DNA of 64,000 nucleotides, taken from positions 31,503,501 to 31,567,500 of the forward strand of contig NC_133032.1 in assembly GCF_048771995.1 (NCBI RefSeq). The letters are read 5' to 3'. Made by a program: the position numbers and the translations under genes. The stretch is from Taeniopygia guttata. Its lineage: Eukaryota; Chordata; Aves; Passeriformes; Estrildidae. Of this stretch, positions 37,501 through 49,500 are shown one piece after another (position 1 is the stretch's first letter; the number at the start of each line of letters is the position of its first letter). A model generated the notes under the pieces. That model saw nothing but the letters and a program-made list of their open reading frames with translations. It searched no databases and was not told the DNA's origin.

Positions 37501-40500
37501 CACAGGACAGGATCCTGGAAGCTCCAAACACACAATTCCCTTCAAGCACAGCAGGAACTCCACTGGTACCTCTTGGAAATGACACAGGCTGGACCAACAA
37601 AGTGTGGAACAGCCACTGCTTTTTGCCTGTTCAGCAGCCCAGACCCTGCATCCAGAAGTGGCATTCCTTTTCTTTTTTTAATAATCTCCATGTTTTAGTT
37701 TTAAGTGATGAATAAAAAAATTATGGATGCATTTAATGGTACTGTTTAAAATATAGCAGTTTGACATTCAGAAACTAGGTTGACTGAGAAATGAATTAAT
37801 GATAATATCCACTTAATTTCTCTATAAAAATGTGTTGAAAAAATATATTTCACATAATTATCTGTTTAAGAAGGTCCCTTGCTATGCCAACTCTGCAAAA
37901 CCAACAGCATCAAAGTTAAATCTAGGTGTGATGTAGTCTAATCCTATTTCACATACTTTACTTTCACTGTACCACTAAGAAACTAAAAATCAGGAATAAT
38001 TCATGCCAACAGCTACTGTGCAAATGCACATGGTGGCATGTGAAACTGGCATGACCAAGCATTCAGCATATTCACAAGTGGCTGATTCTGCTGTCCCTGC
38101 TCTGAAGATCCCCACCAGTGTAAACCTGCAAAGAAATATTGTGTCCCCACCCCCAACATGGAATTTACACACCAGAAGCTCTGTTTTACCTCAGTGTTTA
38201 AATTACAAGCATTCAGTCACTATTGGGTGAGGAAGAACAATGCAGAAAAGCTGAAGTCCCTGAGGACCCCATGGCAGATGAAGGCATGGCACCTTTAAAA
38301 TTAGGAGTTACAACTCTCTTTTTGAGAAAAAAAACAAGATTCCCTTTGAGAGTGAAGAGACAGAGCTTAATTTATGTGTTTTGAGAGGTTGTCTCTCTCA
38401 ATTAATTACGGCATGAGCCTAGGGAAATGTAAATACCTGAAATAAATAGCATGATGACATTCACAGCCTTCACTGAAGCTTTTTATCAGTTTCTTTCTCT
38501 CCCTCAAGGGGGACAATTGACAAAAATCTTACAGGTAAATGGTTGACAAATCACAGCTTTCTGCCTTAGCTCTCTAAAAAGATAATTTCATAAGATGTCT
38601 CTTTTGCTTTGGTTTGTTTTTATTTCCAGCACTTTTTACATCTGTATTTTGCTTTCAATTCTTATTTAAGAAAGACCACTTCTGAGCAGGAAAGCACCAG
38701 CATTTTCCAGCCTATCTCTATTTGTCATACTAAAAGATGGAAGGATAATGACATTTTGAAAAAAGGGAGATTGCAGTAGATTAAAACACTGATCAGAGGG
38801 GGAAAAAAAGACAAATTTGTGTCAGAGGCATTGTGTTACAGTGCATCAGAGCAAAGCACAACATTTGGATTTCGCATTGACCTCTTCCAACCCACAGCTT
38901 ATTTCCTGCTGTATAAAAGGGGAGAAACAATTACTCCCTTTCTAAATGATTTAATTTGAGTGGAGAGAAAAATATCTAGCTATTGTTTGTGAAGTACTAA
39001 AGGAAAATTCCCCAAGCAGTGTGGAAAGTAAGTGCAAAGGATGCTGAGGAGCCAGTCCTCCATCTACCAGGCAAGAAATAAATCCTCACTCAGGAGAGTC
39101 TCTGGAGATGGATACAGCTGGGAAAATAAGAGAGATCTCCAGGCTGAGGGAAACTGAGAAGAAAAAATACTATCCTAATAAAGGTGCTTGTGGGTAAACA
39201 GGAGGTTGAAGAATTGCAGCTTATACAGAGAGAACCAGTCCAGAGACCCCCAAGGGTTTTGTTGGGCAAATTCTTTTTGTAAGAATTGGGTGAAGGCTTT
39301 TTGCTGTGGGATAACGTGTGTGCACACACACAGCAGATGTGCCATTTGTCTCCTGGAAGCAGTTTGCTCATACTCTCACAAGCAGAATCTTGGTGTCAGC
39401 TCTACAGTGACCTTGCCATCAGTGTTGAGACTGCCAAATGCCCAGCCCAGCCCAGCCCAGGGCCCTGGCACCCCACGGGGGCCACGCTGCTGCTGTACCT
39501 GCCAAGCTCTGAGGAAACACAGAAGACCCAGAACAACTCCCAGCCAGCATTAGCTCTACATTAATGTTAGAGGCAGAAAAAATTAATGACAGTGGTTTAT
39601 TAACAGCTCGGGGTAGTCTACTGCAGCTCAGTGGAGTGTAGGTTTAATCCTGGGAGATGATCTCCAGCCTTCCCAGCTCAAACAGAGAACTGCCAAAGTC
39701 ACTGAAAGTCGTGAGCTCATGAGTAATCACATACACAACCTCCTACTGGCATCCACATTTTTATATCAAAGAAGCACATTAGAAATTACAGGCTGAATAT
39801 ATTTTGCTGAAACAGTAACAAGCTGCTTTTGGACCCCGGCACATTGCTGATTCAGGGCAAAAAACTCTTCCCAATTTATCAACCCTCTCTCCTGCAAGAA
39901 TCTGAGACTTACCCCATAGGGATTATGCCAAGCACAAGGGAAAACTCTGCCTAAAGCATGAGGAGCTCATTACTCGGAGAAGGACCTCAAGATTAGCTCC
40001 ATCACTTCTGCTGCAGATTTAACCATGTATAAACCATACAATCTGTACATTCTTCTTCTAATCAGCTATGTACTGTAGGTGAATTTCCACAAAAAACCAA
40101 CCCAAAACAACAAAACTGAAAACAAATCCCTTATTTTAGCCAATATATATTCATAGTTTCCTTGTTTGGATACATTCAGTGCTCAAGTCAGCAGGTATTT
40201 TATTTGTGTGGGGGGAAAAAAATAGTAGAGTTGTGAAAGAAATAGAGAAAAAGCATGAATATAAAATGAGCTATTCATATGTATTTCAGATGAATTGTCC
40301 TCTACTCTTTTCACTCTGATCCTAGCTATTAAAAAATACTGTGAGGATGATGTCTGTAAAGTTTTGTAAGTTTCAAGGACAACAGATCTGCCTATGTAAT
40401 TTATTATGCACTGTCTCATGCTTTTCTGAACCTTTTTATATCACTTATATATCAGTATTTATTTCCTATGTGTACATTACAACTTTCTCTGTGTGGGATG

Positions 40501-43500
40501 GTTTTAATTTTTTGTTTATACAGAAATTCTGAAGCCAACTGGTGCCATTTAATGCTACTGAAATGCAGCTAACAGTAAAACACTCTGAGGTATTTATTAC
40601 AATTGCACTGGTCTAGAAGATCTGTCTCTGGGGATTAAACCACAGCTGTATACACCCATACACATAATTATGGGGGTGTATAGATACACTGCAGATACAT
40701 GTGGACAAACACTGCTAAAGAACACAGATCCTCATTTTTTAACGAGGTATAGTCACACAAGATCAATTCCAATATATAAAATAATAAACTGTTACAAACC
40801 ACAGTACCATCACCAATATTCTGATTTTTTTTCTGAAGGATTTCTATTTAGGGTGAATATAAGTTGATGTCCTTTACTTGGACAGAGGGGTCAGGATTGA
40901 AGCAGCATTCTGACATCACTCAGAATTTAGCAGAACATCCTTACTTTAATAATTTCCATAATATCTTTACTTAGAATAGGCTTTGTACAGAGCATCAAGT
41001 AATCCACTGCTGACCTGCATGTCAGAGTCCAGCCTAACGCCCATCTCAAGGAACACATTAATTCAATTAATTCAGAAGCAAGCAGCATTGCACCCTGTGC
41101 ATTTGCCTCACCTTTACAGTGCAGGAGAAAATGCCTGTTCATGGGGCTGAACTTTGCACTGAAGTAGGTGCACTGCTCCTTCAGGAAGGTACACGAGAGA
41201 CACTGGCGGTTCAGTGACCCCACTGTCGATACACTGGGGGAAGAAAATGATCAGAAACATTTTGTATTGGAATAAAATACAACAAAGCAAACTTGGCTAT
41301 GTGAACAGGATCCAAAAGCTGCCCAAAGCACCACTGGCACTGCAGTAACTCAAAGTGCTGGGAAGAAACATCAGTATCAGTAGGAAACAATGAAAACCTC
41401 ACTAACCTCAGATTTAAGCACTGAAAATAAGGTGATTTGCCCCCACACTTTAAGTTGCATGATTAAACCCTATAAATATTTTTATTTAGTAAAACACAGA
41501 CGTTAAATTTTTGCATTTAGGTTTCACTTTTTAGATGCTTATAAATGAATAGTGAATATGTAAGCAATAAAACCATTTTTTGTTAGAAACTTTTCCATTT
41601 TTCAGAAAATGGCAATTTTAATTTTGAAAAGCTGTGGCAGTTTATTTGTTACAGCTCACACATACTAATTTTTACACAGTGTAAATGATTACCCAAGCAC
41701 CATAGCACTTATGGCTTGGGATGAAGAAGCTGATAACACAGCTCCATGTAGCTCTTACCTGTGTAGCTGTCTTCCTCTTGGTGACTCTTCAGTGCTTAAG
41801 AAATAACTGTGTCCAAAAGAGGAAAAAAATTAAAACTCAGTTTAGTAAACTGTCTGATTTAGGTAGTGTTTAGAGAAGTGAGAGACACCATAAGGAATAT
41901 TTTTAAAAATCAAAAGTTCACAAACATCCACAAAAATCAAATACTTATATATAAACTCAAGTTCCAAGAAAAAACTTAGATCCAATACACAGATTGGCTA
42001 TTTCAGAAGCTATACAATTTCCTGTTAAAACCTTGATGAAAATAGGATTTTAGGATTTCATGTTTTTAATTTGTGTGATGCCCAGGAGCTTCAGTAGCAA
42101 CCAGGACACCTCTCTGCATATTAAAAATACAGAAGATAAAGTTTCTGCTTCACTCCAAGAGTTTGCAATATAAACCCAAGTAGCAGATAAAAATCACAGT
42201 GAAATTATGTCATATATTACAGTAAGTCTTATGAGATCTGAGAGCCTTTTTGAGCTGTAAACCAACATTTTCTTCTATCTGCTTTGCATGGGTAGAAAGA
42301 GATTTTGAAGAACACCAAGACAAGCCCTTGGTGTTTCCCTGATGAGATCCCCACAAAGTTTCTGCTTGAGGGCAGAAGGAGACCAAGGCAATCCCCTCAA
42401 GTGGCTGAGACAGCTCACGGGACATCTGTCACCTCTCTGCAGCCTGACGGCATCCAGACATCATTTTTACCCTGGGCCCTGCAGAAATACCAGGAAATTC
42501 TCTATGGATATATTTTCAAAATCTATAGAAAGTCTTGTAAAAAAACGTTTTCTTCAGTACCACTGGAAAAGATGGGACTTATTGCAGCCTCAAAAAAGTT
42601 CTTGTTGAAATATCATTTATTGTAAAGCAAATGAGAATTAGATATGCTTGTGTATTTTTTACCATGGACAGATAAAAGTGAAAATTTAGCAAGATCCACT
42701 GAAGTCAAGTGAAGCCTTCAGACATTTTGTGTTAGTTCTAAACTCCTCCCCAAAAGCACCAAATATGCATGGCATTTCCTTCCATTCTGTCACTAAGATG
42801 GGCTGGGGAAAGAGTTGTCTGTGGGTGAGAATTAGGAGCTCTGATAATCTCTACAAATAATTGAATTTATGGAGTTGGATCAGATCCCCAAAACTCTGAG
42901 ACTTCATGAAGTAAATGTGTGATGTTTTATCAAGTACTAAAAATTTATTATGATTTTTTGTCTGGATTCCAGGAAAGAAGTTACCAAAATGTTATTACTG
43001 CTGCACTGCGTGTTGATTCCTTTTATTGTGAAAAATACAGAGTCAAGTGATATCACATTGTGATTCTTTCCCTCTGCATAGAAAAGCATTTAGGAAAAGA
43101 ATGGCAGATGCATTGTCTTAAAACTGCACCTTACGTACTCAGTTGTGTCAAAGTTATGGTAATGCTCCAAAATGAAATAAATATTGGTGTTTAATTTTGA
43201 GTTAAATGGATTCAACTTTAATAACTTGAATATTTTTCTTAAAAAAGGGAATTGTGCTTACATCTTTTGAGTATTTTCATCATATGCCAGGATTTTGATA
43301 ACTTCCCAGTTCCCCGATGTCAGGTGTCTCACACTGAATTGTTCACTCTTAGCCTGTTGAGAGATGGAAAATATTAACTTTCACCTTGCCACATTCTTCT
43401 TTGCCTAGCAAGATTGCCTGCACATGTCATTACTGATTACAGCTTTTCAAACTTTAAGATGCAACATAACATCTTTAAACCACAAACCTCACATTTTGAC

Positions 43501-46500
43501 AGGCCTGAACTTCACTTACCCTTTCCCTCCCATCTGTAAGCCTTTCAAAGTCATTAAAATAATCTTGGTTTTCAGCACAATTTTTCTTTCAGTTGCCCCC
43601 ATGTCAACAAGCAATGAAGTCAGGAAACAATGCAGGTAAAACCAACTCTGGCTGGAAGCTGCAGCAGATTCTCCATCACACATAGGTTAAAATCTAAAAA
43701 CCCTAAATGAGAAGCTTATCTGAGGGTGTTTCCTAGTGCAAAAGGTAAAATCAGGGCTCGGGCTACTGAAGATTAAAACTTCAACCCTCACAGTTTGGAC
43801 ATACTTTATGTGGATTTTTCTGCATTAGGGTTATTATGCTTGGCCTTGATATACATTTTCTTAGTTTTCAAATTCAAGACAAACTTTATAAAGAAAAGAG
43901 AGGACATGCCAGAGGTGATACTCAGTGGTTACAAAGCCTACAAAAATTCATAAAGGCAAAAAGGTTGGCCTTTTTTTAAATCCATGTATTTCTGAACTGT
44001 GCCCTGAGCTCCACATCTACAGCATCAATAACTAAAAGGAAGAAAATTCACAAAGATATCCTATGAGACATGTTGGGAGGTGGCAAGGCAGAACCAAGCC
44101 CCTTGGAACAGATCTGATTCCTAACAGATCCACAAGGAAAGAATGACATAGCACCTCTATGACAAGCCTTTCAAGTACCAAATGAAATCAGGATATTGTG
44201 CTAGGTGCTGTACATAAGTTTATGATGAGGCCTCCCTGTTCAGGAAGATTCTGATATTCAGTGCTGACTCCAGGGATGATTAAAATACATATTAGTGATT
44301 TATTGTAAGTGACTATTTCTTCTCTAGAGAGAGAGAAGCTGCAACTGCTGAAATAGATATTTAAATATTAAGATCACAGAATCTAACAAGAAACAGCAAT
44401 AAAAAGCGCAGCCAAGCGTTAATAAACATGGTTATTTTTCAAGGTTACAGCCATAATACATAATTTATGAAGCTTGAAGAAAGTTATACCCTTGATCTAT
44501 TAAAGTTACTTTATAATTCTTATTTTGTGTTTGGAAAAAAAAAGATATTTTCTAGAGTTGCAAAACTCCATGAAAGAAAGGTCCAGATACATAAGACATG
44601 ATTCAATCCCATTTTGAGATTAATTTCTTTTAAATATTTCATAAGTTACTAAAAGCATTAGAAAACAATAAACCAGACATCCAGCCCTCTCCATTCATGA
44701 AGCAAATAATCTATGATAGACAGCAACCTTTCAGACAGTAGCTTCTCCCTGCATAAAGATTTAATTAGATGTCTCTGCTAACATGCTCTGTGTCATTGAC
44801 ACGTGCTTTTCTGAAGTGCAGTCAAAGAAATGCAGCCTGAGGAACACCAGCATTTGTTGTTAAATTGAGAAATCAGCATCAATGATCATATCAAAGCGAG
44901 CCATGAAAATTTGCTTCTTTATCCCTGCAAGTCCAGATTGGTTCTGTTTTAACTTTCCTGCACATGAAAGCTGATTTCTGTCAATGGGCTGATGTCTCTA
45001 CTGAGTGGCACCAGAGAAGGAATGAGGATCTCAGTGCCAAACTCCAGAGAGAAGGAATGAGGATCTCATTCCAAACTCCAGTTACCCTTTTCCATCACAG
45101 AAATGCTGTGACCATGTGGGTACTGGAGATATGCTTTAAATTCTGCAGGGCACCTGCTGTGGCTCTCACAAGGTGTGACAAACACCTAATGTGACAAAGG
45201 GCTTTATGTGCAACGGTTAATATACTTTTTATGCCTCTATGTTTGCTTTAGAAATAATGGACAATCAGATTAATGCAGTGTGTAAAACACATCATATAAA
45301 TATATTTCCTGCCCTTTACTGCTCTGTATCAGCCCCATTACCACGCAGAATGTTGCTTTACTGATGAATAATGGCTGATACATGGAATATCAAACTTGCT
45401 TTTTCTCAGGAGCAGCTACATTCTTAAAGCCAAATTTGTCACTGGTGATACCGTTCAGATTTGTTTATTCATGCTGATTGCAGGCAAAACAAAAGTATTT
45501 TTTAGGTTTGGAGTTGTGCGATACTCAGGTCTCTAATTCTGCAGAAAAGGGACAGAATATTAAATTCTGAAACAGAAGTGTGACTTTAAACATTATTCTG
45601 CTGGAATTAAAAGATGTATTCTGGAATTAAATATGTGTTTAAAAGTAGTAATGTATTTAGTTACCTTACTGAATAGGAATAGGCTTGATCTTTGCTTAAA
45701 CATTTTCCTGAATTAGGATCAAGTTTCCTGGACTTTTTAGTAGCAAGAAATGTCAGAGCCTATAAGGTTAAGACAAACTTGATTTTATCTGTAACATCCT
45801 TGGGAATGTTGCAAGTAAACTTTGAGATCTAGATCACTATTATTTCATGTATTTTAAAGGTACTTATTCATACTGTGAAAGATACCAAAATAAGACTTGA
45901 TTGATGTGCTGGTTTTGCATTGGGGCCACCCACAGAAGTGATTTTTTCTGAGAGGAGCTGTTGAGAGCTTCCTCTGTGCCTAGCAGAACCAATTGCTGGC
46001 TGGCTTTGAGAATAAGCATGTTAGAAAGCCAATTAAAAACTAGATCAGCCTCTGTGAGAGTCACAATTTAAAACTAACAAATCCCGGGAATTCTCTCTTT
46101 TCCTTCCAGCCTGGGAACAGGTAACAGGGCCAGCCCAGCTTTCTTTTAGTTACTGTTAATAACGTTTTGAGCCTGCTTTGCCTTCCTCCTAATTCTCTCT
46201 CACAGCAGGAAATGAATAAGTATATTCTAGTGGGTGCACTGGCATTTGGCCAGCCGCAGACCCACCACAACTGACTAAATGGTTTTGCTCAGGTGTGAAT
46301 TTTTATGTGGTTATTATATCAGTACACCTTTACCAGACTGTCATCTGAGTTACTGTTTTCTTTGGGAAATAGAATTTGACATGTCTGTGATCCCTTTTAT
46401 GTTCACTGACTCTTTCCTGATATATTTACTCTAGTGAATGAGTATCTTTGTTCTTGTTTCTTCAGGTTAAACTGTCATTAGAGCTCTTTTGTTCTTGTTC

Positions 46501-49500
46501 TGTCTGCAGTGCACTGTGAACATATTTCAGACTTAATAATGTTCGTACCAGAACACTGTCATAAAGGGAGATAACAGAGCTGCCTGGCACAAATCTGTTA
46601 TTTTGATGTTTTGGGTACCTTGGTAATCCCTCGTATGTCATACAGCTCTGTTACAGCACCTGGATTAACGCTCTGATGATTTAAATAGATGCCCTGGAGT
46701 GTTCCGTTCCAGGGCATAATTTCCTTTATTAGTTCATCACAGCTTCATACTGGTGACCTTCAAAGTCACACTGCAAATTTATCTTCTTTCAGATTCTTCT
46801 TTGGCAAAAGTAATGACCCTGGGAAATGGAAGCTGCTGAAAAATGTTGCAAAGGGTAATAAAATTGTCCTAACTTTCACACAAATGTTAAGTTTGGGTAT
46901 TGCCTCCCTTTACTGTTTTGTAAGAGCAGGTTATGAATAGACATTTAAAATTATTTGTTATTTAAAATTATGCATATATAGTGTATTTAGAGAAGTGAAA
47001 TTAGTGTTTATTCTGGAAGAAGTTATAAATACCTCCCACTGCACTGAGAAACAACCTGGACAGGACGAATGACCACGATGCCACTTTAATCAAGTGTTCT
47101 GATTAAAGTGAAGTTCAGGCCTCTCCCTGGGCCACAATAAAAGTCCCAGATGACCAGCAGGATACCATAAGCAGCCTGACCTGGGCCTTACCTGCACAAT
47201 GAACATGGCTATGTGGTGAAACTCGCCACGGCCACCCTGCTTCACTGGCACAGTCATGAAGAACTTGCTGCCATCCTTGGAGAAAACGGGCTCTTCGTTC
47301 TGTAAGCGTGACACTGTGTTAGTCTGGCACATTTCTCATTACACTTCTTAACAAAAATCAGCCTGAATTTCTTCATCTCCTTGGTTTTGCCGTGCTCAGA
47401 ATTCAGTTGGAGAAAACATTCTTAGGTTTTAAGTATATTCTGCTAAGTTTAACAAAAATGTGGCGGCTAAAGCTGAATATAGTTCATGCCATGTGCAATC
47501 CTGTCCTGAAGCGTGGGTCACAGCCCTTGCAGAGCTCTCACTCACAATAATCTCTGATAATTACCTCTGGTATTCTCATTCCTACTGCAGGGGGACTTTC
47601 CAGGACAGTGTCCTTTACAGACATACAAATAATGACAGAGACAACTCCTACCGGTGAGGAGTTGGACAAAAGTTTCAATGGTTTGGGCTCACTGAGTGCA
47701 AGTTTAACGCCCACTGATTTTGATAAAGTTGTATGGAAAAAATAAGCACATTGAAATATTATTCTGAATCAGGGTTTTATCACAAACTGGAGCCTGATGT
47801 GATACCATCTCTCCATGTCTAGCTTTGCACAGAAATATTAAAGGAAATGGCTTGCTATAAAAGCATTGAGGTTTTTTTTGTTAAAATGATTTCTCATTTG
47901 CACATTGCAAAATGAAGCCTGAAATGTAGTTTAAATGGAATGTGTTTCATCCAGTTATTGGACAGTTCTTCTGAAGATTTGAAAGTGGAATAATTGGCTG
48001 ACATATTAGTTAAACATATTGTTCTGGGTGTGAATGTAGAAATATTTTACTTTCTCATTCCAATTATAGCCCAAATGACCTCTAATCTTTGAACTCCTGC
48101 TTTAATTTGCTGAGATAATTTTGAAATCAGAAACAAATCAATGTAAGTAGGACAAGCCTGGAATGAGATTCATCTGGTCTGTCTTCCACCATCCCAGACT
48201 TGGGTAGTTAATCAGCTGTTCATCTAAATGCTTACTGAACTGAATCCAGACAGACCAGAAACTGAAGGGAATATTGCCTCCAAACCCTCACAGGTGTCTC
48301 AGGATTTTATTAGCTTATAAAATAACAGTTAAATAAAAGTGACAATGAAGCAATTACGCATTATGCACCCAGAAATAGCATTTATACTGTACCTGTTTAG
48401 GAAGCCACAGATCTGACTGCATTTCATATTTCTAAAAGAAAAAAATAATAGGAGAAAAAATGCTTTTATGGAATAGCTATAGATAAAAAATATGTCCCAC
48501 ATTCAGCAAGAGGTCTCTAGCTACTTAATTGCATTTTTTTCTACTGTGTTACAATCTCCTCATCTCTTTGCTGGCACTGGCATTGAAACAAATGATAATT
48601 TAATTACAAAGTCAGCTGCTTTATTCAGAGTTTTTGGTAGAACACCACAGGGGAGCTAAGAATGCCATTTCAGTCCTTTCTGATTAGCTATCAAGAAGCT
48701 TTGCACAGGCAGCTCTATTTGTTTTTTACCTCTAGGCATCATCTGACAACTGCACATTTTAGGTCCTTCATGAACACTGGGCAAACAGCCAGCATCAAGC
48801 TCAAATTGTGAGACCTTTTCAAACCACAATCCTGTGCTTTAATGGGCTGTAGTGTGGCATTAGTGATGAGGAAAAAAAATAAAAACAAATTATTGAGTTT
48901 TATTGTTCATACTCATATTTCCCATCATGCCATTTGAAAAAAAAAACAAAACAACAAAACAACCAAATATCATGCACATATTGTTGGGAAAAAAATATAA
49001 TACACATCAACTGTTGCAAATTGACATAGTCACAGTGAAGTAATGAAAATTTATTAGCTATAGAAGAATCTGTACATATATGGCCTGAAAAATGAAAATC
49101 TGTAGCTATTGCAGCAGTTGGTTTTATACATTCCTATTTGTAACTGAGGACGTGTGCAACATCCTAGAGAGGAAAAAAAGGTTTACAGCTGAAATCAAAT
49201 GGTGTGATACAATGCTAAATTCTCAAAATACTTAGCCTTTCCTCATCCATCAGTGATTTCAAGAGCATCACCTTATCCCAAGGGGTGCAGGGTAGGAACT
49301 CCCAGGATGAGCCAGGCCTGGGCTGTGCTCACAACAGTGAGAGTGCATCCCTATCCTTCCTCACCCCCCATAAATGTCCTTTGCTGCACTGTAAATATTC
49401 TGGAGTGGGACTTCTCAGTCTGTCCCTGTTACATTATGTCCTGGATTACAGCTCCCTGGATACCTACTTCCAACAAGTCCAATTGACCTTGGAGCACATA

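Larger units (their letters stand above)
43354..47191 (-). other. DPP10: DPP10 intron 13
   Basis: 3838 nt. Contains the 35-bp tandem duplication and three hairpins (45325-45382, 46689-46717, 47082-47110). The region 45240-45480 looks like a candidate conserved block. Confidence 0.9.

Noticed and set aside
46689..46717. 10-bp inverted repeat (atgccctgga) with 9-nt loop
   Set aside because: At chance level; kept only as a note under intron 13.
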